Source of the DNA: Fistularia commersonii
Lineage: Eukaryota; Chordata; Actinopteri; Syngnathiformes; Fistulariidae
Length of the DNA: 64,000 bases
Direction of reading: 5' to 3'
Assembly: GCA_037954325.1 (NCBI GenBank)
Contig: JBBMNZ010000016.1
Span: 733,001-797,000, forward strand
Part shown: in pieces, positions 30,407-41,800 of the stretch
Position numbering within the stretch: position 1 is the first letter of the stretch
Layout: the number at the start of each line of letters is the position of its first letter
Notes under the pieces: generated by a model
Databases searched by the model: none
What the model was told of the DNA's origin: nothing
Seen by the model: only the letters and a program-made list of their open reading frames with translations
Made by a program: the position numbers and the translations under genes

Positions 30407-30924
30407 GCTGGCAATGAAAGCCTCTGCTCTCTAACGTGGGTGGTAACTTGAGTAATGCGAATACACGCTGTTACTCAAGTGCTCACTTTTCTTACAAATT
30501 TGGAGCACGTAAACTAGTGTAGCACGCTATCTGTTTCTAGCGGCAACATTTCAATGGATACATGCTTTTTGCTGCTCAAGCAACGTTTTGATTTCCGTGA
30601 GAAACCTGCTGAAGATCTGTTAGCTTTTTTAACTACGTAACCTTCAAGTGGGGACTAAACACGCAAACCAGCTTGAGCAGCCGAGCCACTCCTTAAAAGT
30701 GAGCTGTGTGTTTTTTGGCTGGTCGTTGAAGTCAGTCAGAGCATGAAAAACAAAAGTTTGAACAAAATCCCACGGGGGGAGATGGGGTTGGACCAAGAGG
30801 GCTGAAAGGAACAAGTTATTAGAGCAGTAACATGCTTGTGAATGAATAGCAGAAGGAATAATAATATCAGACAGTCAGAGGGAGCTGCATTGCATTTTTG
30901 TAAACCTAGAAAAAAACATATGCG

Positions 30925-31985
30925 AGGATGCCAAGAGAGGAACTCTGGTATTGTATGAGAAAGTCTGGAGTGGCAGAGAAATAATATAGACTGGTACAGG
31001 ACAAGTCTGCTAGCTGTGGGACAGTGTTGAGGTGTGTGGTACAGGACATGTATGCTTGCTGTGAGGCAGTGGTGAGGTGTGCTATAGGGGTAACAGAGAA
31101 GTTCAAGGTGGAGGTCAGACTTCATCAGGGATCAGCTCTGAGCCCCTTCTTGTTTGCAGTGGTGATGGACAAGCTGACAGATAAGGTTAGACAGGACATC
31201 CCATGGACCATGATGTTTTTGCAGATGACATTATGATCTGTAGTGAGAGCAGGGAACAGGGTGAGGAACATCGTGAGAAGTTGAGGTATGCGCTAGAAAG
31301 GAGAGGAATGAAGGTTAGTGGCAGCAAAACAGAATATATGTGTGTGAATGAGAGGAACCTGGGTGAAACAGTGAGGCAACAGGGAGTGGAGATCAAGAAG
31401 TTGGAGGATTTCAGGTACTTGGGGCCAACAGTCCAGAGCAATGGATTATATGGAAAAGAGGTAAAGAGACGGGTTCACGCGGGTTGGAATGGGTGGACGA
31501 AAAGTGTCCGTGATACTATGAGATAGAAGACAATCAGCCCGAACACAAGGAAAGGTGTACAAGACAGTGGTGAGACCAGCGATGCTGTATGGCCTAGAAA
31601 CAGTGACAATGACCAAAAGACAGGAAGCAGAGCTGGAGGTCAGAGAGATGAAGATGCTGAGGTTCTCTTTGGGAGTGACGAGAACGGATAGGATCAGGAA
31701 TGAGTCCATCAGAGTGATAGCACATGTTAGATGTTTTGGAGAGAAGGTCAGAGAAGCCAGCCTGAGATGGTTGGCTCATGTACAGTGGAGGGATGGTGAA
31801 TATATTGGTAGACGGATGCTGGAATTGGAGGTCTAGAGGAAGATCAAGAAGAAGATTTATGGACATAGTGAGAGAGGATATGAAGGTAGTTGGTGCGAGA
31901 GAGGAGGATACAGAAAATTTGGTGAGATGGAGACGGTTGATTCACTGTAGAGACCCCTGAAGGGAAAAGCTCAAAGGAGAAGGCA
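30925..31985 (+). mobile_element. RTE-like LINE, reverse transcriptase C-terminal part, 5'-truncated
   Basis: It shows GSALSPFLFAVVMDKLTDKV, an FADDIM motif in the position of the RT catalytic YXDD box, RRGMKVSGSKTEYMC and LEDFRYLGPTVQ. Later come VRPAMLYGLETVTMTKRQEA and MLRFSLGVTRTDRIRNESIR. The 3' end is GAAGGGAAAAGCTCAAAGGA. Frameshifts near 31200 and 31525 make it a pseudogene. It is of the type often annotated in fish as craniofacial-development-protein-2/RTE. Confidence 0.8.
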
Positions 31986-33362
31986 CATTGTTGTCATGTC
32001 CTGCATTTTTTTTTATTTTGCAAAATATATATCACAGACAAAATCTTACAATGTCAATTTCTTTTTCTTTTTTTATTTTGTGCATCCCAAATCAACATAT
32101 GGTCTCTAACATTGTGAATTTCAATTGTGACTTGCAAACAAGATACTTTCCGGGATAAAGTGAAATAAAGCCATGTAATTACCATCTTTTGTTCAGTTGC
32201 GTCGGGTTTGTGCGCTTTGTAATGAGGGTCAAGCAGCCACGGTATCAGTAACAGAGAAATGCTGGCGTCTCAATTGATTATTGAAATACAAGCTGACAGA
32301 GATGAAACCAAAGTAACAAGAGACTATATTTCTAAAGCAACAAAATCTGGTCAAAATGTTTGGTCACCTTTGAAAACCCTGCAAATCCTGTATATAAAGC
32401 AATCAAAATATATATCTATGTATGTGAGTTACCAAATGATGTCTTGAACTGAAGAAAATCAGAATCACCTTAGAGGGATAGGAATGTTTACTTGTGAAAA
32501 ATTTATTAGTAAAATGTTCATTCATTTATTATCTTTGACGCTTCCCCATTGGGGGCACAACAGCCATACAGCCATTCACTCACCCATTCACAAATCCGGA
32601 CATTACAGGGTCTACAATGAAGCTCACGAATATTTCTGGACTGCAGACATGTGGAGAAAATGGAGACTCCACACAGAAATGGCCAGGTGTCCAATCAGGG
32701 ACCTTCTTGCTGTGAGGTTAAAGCGGTGCGACCAATAGCAACCTTTGTAATTAAGGTGGAATGAGGATTTTTCTACGTTTGATTGGAAAGTCACACCGGG
32801 GTAGAAGGTAGTAACATTTGGGGCCACAGTGACGATAAACCTCTTTACATGCCTGAAAAATATTGTTTAGAATACTGTACTTATCAATAATATCTTTCAT
32901 GTCTAAAAGTTATGAATTTCATTTGAAAACTTGGACTCTGATACAGAAAATTCAAGGTTACTCAACCATGTTGGATTAATGCACGTGATATTTGGATTTT
33001 TAATGCAACGTGTTTTTCCTAAAGCCTTCCGCTGCTCGCCAGTTGGAAACATGTGAAATATTGTTCTTGCGTGAAAGAAATACAAACATATACCCATTTC
33101 TCTAAGGCAAATTGTAAATTGTACCCGGTGTGCTGGGACTGGAAGAAGAAACCTGATTTACAGACAGTTCTATGACCCCTGCCCCGTCTTCAGTAACCAT
33201 GTCATTTCATCATGGCGGTCAGTTCTCCTGTCCGCCGAAGATCTGAGCATCCTCCTCCGTTTAACCCCCCTCCATACAACCACCACCGGACTGACCCCTG
33301 ATTTTCCATCCAGCACTGGAGAACTTAACCCCCCACTTCCTAAGCGTGCTTCCCCAGCAGCG
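31986..33362. other. intergenic / ak4 3' flank with SINE fragment
   Basis: 32515-32745 is an inverted SINE-like copy (CATTCACTCACCCATTCACA ... TGTGAGGTTAAAGCGGTGCG). The rest has no recognised gene. The ak4 3'UTR must start at 33362, but its poly(A) site is not resolved. Confidence 0.45.
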
Positions 33363-33489
33363 TCAGGGTGTTTGGCTTCGGCAAGAGTCTGACGGCTGAG
33401 TGTCCATCTTGGTGCTGAGGAGAGAGTTGATGTAAGGCCAGATCCGGTCCGTCTCTGTGCCGGAGAACGAGTGCAGAATTCCTTGTGAC
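33363..33489 (-). CDS. ak4: ak4 exon 5 with stop codon
   Basis: Begins after a CCAG acceptor at 33492-33490. It encodes SQGILHSFSGTETDRIWPYI, then NSLLSTKMDTQPSDSCRSQT-P and a TGA at 33365-33363. An (ATTC)n microsatellite starts about 30 bp upstream of the acceptor, beyond a C-rich tract. The 3'UTR end was not defined. Confidence 0.95.
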
Positions 33490-35724
33490 CTGGTGGGGTG
33501 GGGGGGATGAGACATACCATTCATTCATTCATTCATTCATTCATTCATTCATTCATTCATAATTCATGATCTAGTCCAGGGGTGTCAAATTCATTTTGGT
33601 TTGGGGATCACATACGGCCAAATTTGATGTCAAGGGAGCCTGACCAGTATAATCATAGCGCAATTACCTGGAAGCAACACAAAGTCCAAATTTTTCCTTT
33701 GTTTTAGAGTAAAGGAGAACAAGTAAATTATGAAAATCTTTATATATAATGAACTGTTCCTTTAAAAAATACATGACGAACAACCTGAGTCTAAATGCTA
33801 TTTCAACAACACTATGCCTCACCTCTGCCTTTTCAATTCTCTGTGCATTTTGAAGTATTTTTCACCATAAGTCTCACAGTGGCACTGAAACTACAAGTTT
33901 CTAATTAACCTCAATGGACAAATAGGAAGTGGTCCATTTTTCTTGGAAAACCCTCCACTCCATGTCCACTTTTCTCTTTTTTTAACAACAACATCTTTCT
34001 GATGAGGCTGTCGGGGCCAATGGAAAAGCAGGCACATTTCTAACAATAAGTAAAAATGCTATTTACTGGCCCGGAAACCACATTTCTGCCATCTGCTGTA
34101 AGTTGTGAGTCACATGGTGTTGTGCCATGTTGCAAACACTAACCAAAACAGTGAGCCCCAAGCAGACAATTTAGAAACTACATTTGTATTTTAAAGAGTT
34201 AGAGTTCATGATTTTGATGTATTTTTTTAAAGTGTAGATTTATTCCAGGGGCCGGATTGGACACCCTGGTGGGCCCGCGGGTAGTACGTTTAACACCCCC
34301 GCTCAAGACCACTTCTACTGCAATCGTATATATAAATACAACCGTTCACCCTCTCATTCTTGGATTTTAAAGATGTCACATCGTTAGTTTTGAATGTTTG
34401 TGCACAAAGCTGAGATGGAAGGACGGCCTCACTTGTATAGGTCTATGACAGGCTTGGCCACGTCCTTGTAGTGTCGCAGTCTGGCCATCAGGGCCTCCGG
34501 CTTGTCGTCATCATGCTGGATCAGCGGCTCACCGGTGATGTCGTCTTTTCCCTGGAGGTAACAACCACATATTCCCTTTCAAAATGTGTTATTGTCATGT
34601 GCACAGTAAGGAAACAGGGTCTCCAGTACATATTGCATTACAGTCATTTGGCAGACGCATTTAACCAAAGCAACTTACAGTGGAGATGCCCAGGGATTGC
34701 ATGCGCTCTACCACTAAGCTAAATACAACACCAGGAATGCAAGAGGAACCGGAAGAACCCTGAGGAACCCCATGCATAGCCCCCCTTACCATCCAGATGC
34801 AGTCCAAATACATGCTTAAGTTGAAAAAACAATAACACTGATAATAATATCATAATAACAATCATTTTTATCATTATTATTATTTGACATTGTATCATGT
34901 CCTATAAAATATAAATCAATGCCTTCTTCTAATTATAAATAATAATAACAATATATATAACAAATGTAAATAAATACAAAATATAGATTTATATAAATAT
35001 TATCATTATTACTATTATTATTATTATTAGAGCACTTTAATTTTTGGACTACAAGCTGCGAGTCTTTTCCCACACTTTGCATACTGCAGCTTAAACAACG
35101 ATGTGACTCATTTATGGATTTCTTGGGGGCTAACGAGCTTCACCCCGCCAGAACATTTAGCCTCGTCACATCAGACCAATGAAATCACTGTGAAATTCTG
35201 AGGCCGTTCAATTCCAACACCGAAGAAGACAACTTTCATGATTTTAGTGCACAGGAGGTAGATCAAGATGGCCATCAGCGAGAGTAGGAAAAGCGGGGCT
35301 TGAAAATGAATGGATGGATGAACTTTTCCTTGTCCTATTTATTTTTCATCTTTTTCATCAGCTGTGTTACAGGCACTGGTCGGATAAAAAAAAGAATTTC
35401 TAGTACGTTTTTGTGGATGTTACTGGTATGTATTTAATTCAAGGTTTAAAAAAAATGTTTCGGTGTAAATATCGCATGTTACAATCTGGACAGCTGTGGC
35501 TTTTTGACACATATTTGTATGTGCAGCCCATATATGTACACATAACTGGTACTGCTTGTATTCAGGTTATATTCTCTCACTAGTCCAGGAATGACAGTAA
35601 ATAATCATTAGCATTATTATTATTATTATTATTATTATAAATAAATGATAATAATGATAATTTTTATTATTTATTTGATATTTAATTTGATTTAATATAA
35701 TTTAATTACTTATTTGCATTTTAA

Positions 35725-35766
<42 letters not shown>

Positions 35767-36687
35767 ATTCTACACATTCGATCATAGTTATTATTGTTGT
35801 TATTTTCATCATTATTTATTTTACATATCTGCATTTTTTATTAAATTTAATTATTTTAATTATTATTATTAATTATCATCATTAATTATCATCATTATAA
35901 GAAATTCAGGTAAATAAGAGGACATGACAAATTTTCCTATTTTCCTTTTTTTTGCAAATGCATATTGTTGAGCTCAGCTCAGTGTTGCAGAAGCAGTTTG
36001 ACAAACAGCGGCGTAATAATGACAACACCAAGGCGCTCAGCCCACGTGTGTCCAACAGACGCAGATCTCCCTGATATCTCCAAACTGCCATAGACATGGG
36101 GAAATTAAATGGAGAAGTGCAGGCTTTGGCACCAGCACCGCCCACTTGAAGGGCCTGAGGCATACAGAGTTGCCCATATGCAACAAGATGAGAGCTTTCT
36201 TTTCTCACCAACTTTAATCAAACATTTAAAAGCTGTGTTACAAGTATGGAAGTTCTCTCAAAGAGACGGTGGAAGGAGACGCCTGGTATAGATGTCAACA
36301 CATGACAAAGAAAGTTTAATTGTATTTACTGTCAACCAGAGGAATGGACGAAATGCTCCATACCTGGACTTTGGGAGGGTTGAAGCCCATGTTGTAGACC
36401 CTGCCGCTGGCTGAGTGGATCCAGCGGTCACTCAGTCGGTCTTTGAGGGTCTCGTAGGGGATGTTGAGGCTGATGACCAGGTCCAACTGATAGAGCTTGT
36501 TCAGGGCTTGGGCCTGCGTGAGCGTCCGGGGAAAACCTGTGGGATGATGTAACGTACATTAATGTACCACTGGTCTAGGATGTTAATCTCAAAAGACTTA
36601 TACAAATACTTCAAAGTTGCATGGACATTCACAGCCAGCAGGGTGTAGAGAGCCTGTGTGTGCGCGTGCACTTACCTACGTGTGTGT

Positions 36688-36742
<55 letters not shown>

Positions 36743-38669
36743 ACAAGGACAGACCTTGACTTATCTCTTGCTAAATAAAATATATTTGTTTACAGATCAG
36801 TTTAGCCTCATCATCCCAGTTTGACATTCCCCCTCAAGCTTAGTGGGATAATATTTAACTTGCAAACACACAATGATCAGCTAAATATGTAACCAAATAG
36901 CATCTTTGCACTGGGTGATGAGTGCACTGGGTAAACTCTCATCTTACGTAGGACGATCAGACGAGTGAAAATATCCAGTTTTCATTGTTTTCCCACAAGA
37001 AAATTCAAAGTACTTAAATTTGACTTTTGCACAGCACACTACGGTACGTCAACAGTGTCGTACCGTAATGACGGATATGTTTGCGCAACAGAATTTCAAT
37101 GACTTGTTTGTTGATCAGGAGGAAAGTGCACATCAGATCAGCTCTGCAGAAGAAGACTGAGGACATATTTGTGTGTTTTGTTTGATTATTGACATGTAGT
37201 GAACATTACTTGTTGTCCCCCCAATCCAAAAAAGGTCTTTCATTGAATTACGGCACTTTATTTCTAACACTATTCTTATCTTACATTTATGTGTTTCATT
37301 GTGAGATATTTTAAAGAGATTTTTTTAAATAACTCTTGAAAAATAATGATAATAATAATATATCTAAGGTGCCTTACTCGATACAGATTTAAAAGAAACA
37401 ATGAAAATAAAAATGATAAGACTGACAAAGTGGTAAAAAAAAGAATTACACACACATAAATATGTATATATATATATACACACATCAATGATCCCTCAGA
37501 AACTGAATGTGTGTCTTTGGTTATAAAGAGCCATAATTTAAGATAAGATTAAATAAGACTTTATGGTCCATCGATGGGGAAATGTAATTGTCTTAGCAAC
37601 GTAACTGTGTAGAAAAAGTGTTCAAATAGTATTAATGAAATGTTACAAAGACAAGATTTTTGTTAATTTAGTAGTAGAAGTATATTTCCTGTCCTGTGAG
37701 TTCACTGCAGAGCTGCTTCATGCGGAGCCTCACACCATTAATTATTCACAGATGCAGAAACCTACTCTCTGCATTCTTCAACTTCCATATGCTTGAAGTA
37801 AAGAGTGCTCCATAAGGCGCCACTGGGGTTTCGGGGGGAGGAAACCCGCTGGGCCAATCACATTTTAGAGGGGAGCCGACTGCTCCCTTGACGTTGGAGG
37901 TATATCCTCACTAACGGGCCGGCGCCGGGAAAGATGGCTGCGGCCCCTCGAGGAAATCAGTGTACGATAAGCCGAGAAAACCCTACCGTCCAGCAGCCAG
38001 CTGTGCTCACTCAGCTGCTCCAGCCTGGGCAGCATCAGTCTGGTCATCACCAAATCTGGCACCAGCATTCCCCTCTCCACGTAGGTCTTCACCAACAGGC
38101 CTGCTTCTGGTGAAGTTGAGATCCAGGATTGCTCTAATTGTCTGCATGTGTGCTTTTTTTTTTTTTGGGTGAGTCACTTTAAAAGACATCCAGAACATTT
38201 TGCAGACAAAGTCCAACAACAATGAGGCCTTTGGCTGCTTTCATGAAATTATGATTGTAAAAGAAAAACAAACACGGCGGATAGTTAGGTAAACGTGCAA
38301 GATGATTCACATCCATTTGTGAACGTGTGATTCAGGGAGGTTCTCAAAAAGTCACCTCCACCCTCCTCCTCTGCTGACCTTTCTGAGTTTAACACCTTTT
38401 CAAAAACGTCAGATGTAAAAGCTGAGCAGCTTTGCCGCTCTCCACAGAGGAACATCTGAGACGTTTTATCTCCATTTGGCAGGAACCAGGAGGTTGTGGG
38501 ACCCCTCCACCTCCACTTCCACCTTACCTGTGTCCGCCGCTATGCTCTCCCGCAGGAAGTGTCCGCTGGATAGGTACTGCAGACCGAAGCTCTGCGCGAT
38601 CCTCCTAGAGATGGTCCCCTTCCCGGACCCCGGGGGTCCCATGATCGCCGCTCGGAACAACTTAGCCAT
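33363..38669 (-). CDS. ak4: ak4, adenylate kinase 4 (mitochondrial-type), complete, five coding exons
   Basis: AK4 belongs to the mitochondrial matrix adenylate/GTP:AMP kinase group (AK3/AK4). It handles nucleoside mono/triphosphate exchange, and in mammals it is stress-responsive with weak catalysis. Five minus-strand exons (142+120+173+119+127 nt = 681 nt) give 226 aa plus stop, close to the 223 aa of mammalian AK4. The P-loop GPPGSGKGT is at residues 11-19. The NMP-binding segment includes LSSGHFLRES, the core has WLLDGFPRTLTQAQAL, and the LID region has DRWIHSASGRVYN and DDITGEPLIQHDDDKPEAL. The C-terminal HSFSGTETDRIWPYI motif is typical. ATG at 38669 sits in a good Kozak context (GACATGG). 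AK4 is preferred over AK3 because of DDKPEALMARLRHYKDVAKP and the jak1/dnajc6 synteny. The last residues (about SDSCRSQTP) diverge from mammals. Confidence 0.97.
33519..33562. repeat. (ATTC)n microsatellite near the ak4 exon 5 acceptor
   Basis: About 11 pure tetranucleotide units, starting 30 bp upstream (transcript sense) of the ak4 exon 5 splice acceptor. Confidence 0.97.
33577..34301 (+). mobile_element. hAT-like element, family B, copy 2 (725 bp), in ak4 intron 4
   Basis: Starts CAGGGGTGTCAAATTCATTT and ends CGTTTAACACCCCCG. The flanking 8-mers agree weakly (5/8). The interior matches 1-585 in inverted orientation. It is non-coding now. Confidence 0.75.
34433..34551 (-). CDS. ak4: ak4 exon 4
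   Basis: A 119-nt exon with a CCAG acceptor and GTGAGG donor. It encodes GKDDITGEPLIQHDDDKPEA, then LMARLRHYKDVAKPVIDLY plus two bases of a lysine codon. It completes the LID and the following helix. Confidence 0.96.
34646..34730. repeat. short dispersed fish repeat fragment
   Basis: The words TTTGGCAGACGCATTTAACC and AAAGCAACTTACAGTGG are typical of a widespread fish repeat. It lies between ak4 exons 3 and 4. Confidence 0.4.
34800..36363. other. ak4 intron 3, AT-rich low complexity
   Basis: (ATT)n and (TA)n stretches occur at 34840-35040 and 35610-35900, including (AT)n at 35728-35767. No gene was recognised. Confidence 0.6.
36364..36536 (-). CDS. ak4: ak4 exon 3
   Basis: A 173-nt exon with a CACAG acceptor and GTATGG donor, ending in phase 0. 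It encodes GFPRTLTQAQALNKLYQLDL, then VISLNIPYETLKDRLSDRWI and the start of the LID domain (HSASGRVYNMGFNPPKVQ). Confidence 0.96.
36680..36740. repeat. (TG)n microsatellite in ak4 intron 2
   Basis: About 30 TG units with one interruption (TC), in the intron between ak4 exons 2 and 3. Confidence 0.98.
36741..37986. other. ak4 intron 2 remainder
   Basis: A retroposon-tail-like fragment is at about 37545-37670 (AAGACTTTATGGTCCATCGA). A (TA)n tract is near 37460-37480. Nothing coding is apparent. Confidence 0.4.
37987..38106 (-). CDS. ak4: ak4 exon 2
   Basis: A 120-nt exon with a CCAG acceptor and GTAGGG donor. It encodes EAGLLVKTYVERGMLVPDLV, then MTRLMLPRLEQLSEHSWLLD with a split glycine codon. 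This is the NMP-binding and core segment of AK3/AK4 enzymes. Confidence 0.95.
38528..38669 (-). CDS. ak4: ak4 exon 1
   Basis: Encodes MAKLFRAAIMGPPGSGKGTI through ESIAADT, then one base of a split codon before a GTAAGG donor (38527-38522). It contains the ATP-binding P-loop. The basic, hydrophobic N-terminus serves as the mitochondrial signal in this family. Confidence 0.97.
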
Positions 38670-39339
38670 GTCTTTCCTCCAAAACAACAACAACAACAAA
38701 AGGAAACCCAAAAAAGAAAATCGCAATAACCCTCCTTCCTCCCTTCCCGGATGTTGTTCTCTCCCTTGTGCGCGACGGAATTGCGCAAAAGTGCGCAGAA
38801 AGTTGCGCCCCCCCCCAACACACACACTCACATGCACACACACGAAACGTGTGCGTCAGGGCATCTTCCTCACACAGAGTCTAACTCTTCCGCTTCCTTC
38901 CCTTCTTCCTCCTGCGTCTTTAAGAAACCAGAGTTTTCTCCACAAATGAATGAGAGCGTCTCCACAACGCCCTTCTTCTCCTTCCTCCCCTTCCCTTTTT
39001 CCCTTTTCCTCCTCCTCCCCTCTTCTTCCTCCTCCTCTTCCTCACAGCCATCACCCATGAAGAATGCGGAATAATGACTCGCAGAATCCTCGCAGGGATC
39101 TGTGGTTTCTGTAGTTTTCTGAAGGATTTTTTTTTCGTGCGTTTGTTTGTCTTTCCCCGCAAGGGGCAGGGGCGGGGGGGTGGGGGGGCTGACAGTTGAC
39201 TGGAAATCCCCGGATTGAACTATCAGGGGATGGGGGGGCACAGTCTGGAAAGTGAAGTTTGAGTTATTCACACACAGACACACTCACGTATACACACACA
39301 GCGGTGAATTCCGTGGCAGGAGACGGAAGAGCTCAGGAT

Positions 39340-40380
39340 TTATTTGATTTTTATGCATATTATATGATTGGATTTATTTAATCATTTTCGGTGATTTTTT
39401 TTCTCATTTTATTTTACTTATCTCATTTTATTTTATTTTCTCTTACAACGTTTTACTTTGCTTTGCTTTGTTTTATTTTATTTTGTTTGATTGTAGTTTT
39501 GTTGTTTCATTCCAATCATCCAGTTTTACTTTATTTGTTTTTATCTGGTTTTGTTCTATTGTACTTTACGTTGTTCTGTTTGATCTTATTTCATGTTATA
39601 TTGATTTGCTTTATTTTTTAAATTCATTCCACCTCATGTTATATTTTTGTCTTATTATATCTTACTTTTTAGTAATTCCGTTTTTTAAATCATGATTGGT
39701 AGCTTTGTTATATTTTCTTCTCTTGTTTTTTTTAGTTTATCTCACTATCTTTACATATAATTTGGCTTGTTTGATTCTATTTTGTTGTTTAATTTCATTC
39801 ATTCTGTTTTATATTTATGAGTTTATTATTTTATTGTAATTTCCGCTTCTTTGTTTAATCTTATTTCTTAATATTAGTTTTTTTAATGTATTTCAACTAA
39901 TCTTGTTTACATTTTTGTCTTTATTATATTTTCTTTTTTTAGTTATTCCGTTTTTTATCTTGTTTTCTCCACCTAATTTTATCTTGGTTTGTTTTGTTTT
40001 ATTTTACTTCTGTTTTACTTTACCTCTTTGTCTTCATGGAATTTTTAGTTAGTCGTTTTTTTTATCTTGATTTCTTCACCATGCTATTTTATCTTGTTTT
40101 ACTTTACTATTTACAAAGATATTTGTCTCGTTGTATTCCATTTGATTTTTATTTTACTTTATCTCACTATTTGTAATTGTTTTATCTTTATTATATTCTA
40201 TTTTATAATTATTCCGTTTTATCTTATCTTCTTCACCTTATTATTGTCTCTTGTTTTGTTTCATTTTAATTTATCACACTATTTTTTGTTGTTTAGTTTT
40301 ATCCTTATTTCCTCATTTTATGGACTCATTTTATTTTTGTTTATTTTATTTAACTTTACCAACCATATATCCCATAATTC
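39340..40380. repeat. 1-kb T-rich, strand-asymmetric low-complexity tract
   Basis: An imperfect run of TTTTA, TTTTG, TTTCA and TCTTG words on the plus strand, with very few runs of A or G. ORFs across it (MIFFLILFYLSHFILF-like) are composition artefacts. It probably decayed from a TTTTA-type repeat. Confidence 0.85.
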
Positions 40381-40951
40381 TGGGTGAAGGTGAAAGTAAA
40401 CCGTTATCGACCTTTCCTTTTTATTTATCCTCCTTGACAGCTGCATATCCCTTTCAACTCATCTCTCTCTTCACAAAACAAAAACAAAAAAAAACCCCGC
40501 CTGCGTTCGATCACTGATTCATAACGAGAATCGTTTCATTTTTCACGGTTCGTCCCTAGCCATCTTCCCCGTCATGAATAAATGATGCAGCCGGTGGACG
40601 CGGACGTGCACCCACATGTTGCCTGCGCGGATGTGCACGGCTCGAATCCCCCCTCCCCCCCCCCTTCCCAATCCAGGGACGTGCATGAGTCACAACTATT
40701 GCGCACGGAAGGCGCTGATCCGGTACTTGTTGCGGAGCTGTCAAACGTTGCGCACGGCTGCAGCCAAGTGGATTAACCCTCTCTGCCGAGCAGCTCCGAC
40801 GATTATTTATTATTATTGTCATTATTATTATTATTATTATTATTTTGGAAGGGGAAATGGTGTGGGGCGTGTGCGTGCACGCAACCGGAAGCCCGCTCCT
40901 CGCCGCCGTCTTGTCACATGGCTCCCGGAGAATTCAATAACAACGGAAAAC

Positions 40952-41013
40952 ATGGCGACAATCACGTTGTGCCGCGCGGTGCTGCTGCGTCACGCGCGAG
41001 ATTCACGTCTCAG
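40952..41013 (+). other. short open exon-like segment starting MATITLCRAV
   Basis: ATG at 40952 in a good context (aacATGG) is followed by 20 open codons rich in arginine (MATITLCRAVLLRHARDSRL). Two more bases precede a strong GTGAGA donor. It resembles a mitochondrial presequence, but no following exon was found in 41-51 kb. If spliced directly to the jak1 exon at 54067, the frame closes almost at once. It is therefore either the start of an unrecognised gene, a 5'UTR/uORF exon, or the first exon of the mir-101 host RNA. Confidence 0.25.
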
Positions 41014-41143
41014 GTGAGAGGGTGAGGGGGTGTGGGTTTGGGGTGGGGGGGGGGGCGTCTGGCGTCTCACACGTTTTTTGGGGGGACACATAGATGTTTA
41101 TATTTGGGTCTGACGGCATGCTGTTTGTTTTTAGCCAGGAAAG

Positions 41144-41144
<1 letters not shown>

Positions 41145-41192
<48 letters not shown>
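41145..41192. repeat. (GT)n microsatellite inside the CpG-rich region
   Basis: About 23 units, immediately followed by GCGCACTGGGC. Confidence 0.97.
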
Positions 41193-41195
<3 letters not shown>

Positions 41196-41800
41196 ACTGG
41201 GCTGGGCGTCAACGTTTGTCCGCCGCGCACTCGTCAGACCAGCGCTCCACGCTTTTTTATTTTGCTTTGGGAGTGTTCTTCTCGCTTGTGTGTGTGTAGG
41301 GGTAAAAAATAAAAAGCGCGCGCCTGTCCACCTTGGCAGCAGGTACGTGTGATATTATGGGATGCCGCGGGCGAACGCGCGGACGACCCCGTCGTGTTGT
41401 TTACTTTGGATCATAAACAACATGGCGTGGGTTGGTGGGTGGGAAGTCGTGGGGTGGCTCCGAGCGTGACGGGGCCTTACAGCCTCGCGTCGCACCGTGT
41501 GCACCGACCGTGACTGTGCACGCGGGGACGGACGCTTACTCCCGCAAGTCTGGCTGTCGATGGATCCGAGTTGCGTACATCAGTGCGTGTGCGCGTGTCC
41601 GTTTGTCTCCCCCTGCTGACTTATTTTGCACATGTTGCTTCGCTTTTCCACGTCCGCCATGGATGCCGCGGGCCCGCTCGTCCTGCTCCCGGCGCTGCGG
41701 GGTTAATGGAGTTGTTTACATGAAGTGCAGAGGGCGGACTGAGGAGGAAGGAGGAGGAGGAGGAGGAGCCGCCACGTCGGCTTCAGCGGCCTGAGTAGGC

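Larger units (their letters stand above)
40600..41800 (+). promoter_or_regulatory. CpG-rich region between ak4 and jak1, candidate promoter for the mir-101 primary transcript
   Basis: GC- and CpG-rich sequence of about 1.2 kb in AT-rich surroundings, 1-2 kb upstream of the mir-101 hairpin on the same strand. It includes a good plus-strand donor (CTCAG|GTGAGA, junction at 41013/41014) and a (GT)n microsatellite at about 41145-41192. In mammals mir-101-1 is transcribed from the jak1 side of the same intergenic interval. The promoter role here is inferred from composition and position only. Confidence 0.5.

Noticed and set aside
32259..32447. 62-codon ORF MLASQLIIEIQADRDE
   Set aside because: No homology words and an AT-rich end; probably chance.
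38466..39283. Several ORFs over ak4 exon 1 and its upstream flank
   Set aside because: Apart from the true MAKLFRAA frame these are other frames of exon 1 or of polypyrimidine sequence.
39391..40517. Hydrophobic membrane-protein-like ORFs
   Set aside because: Composition artefact of the T-rich low-complexity tract.
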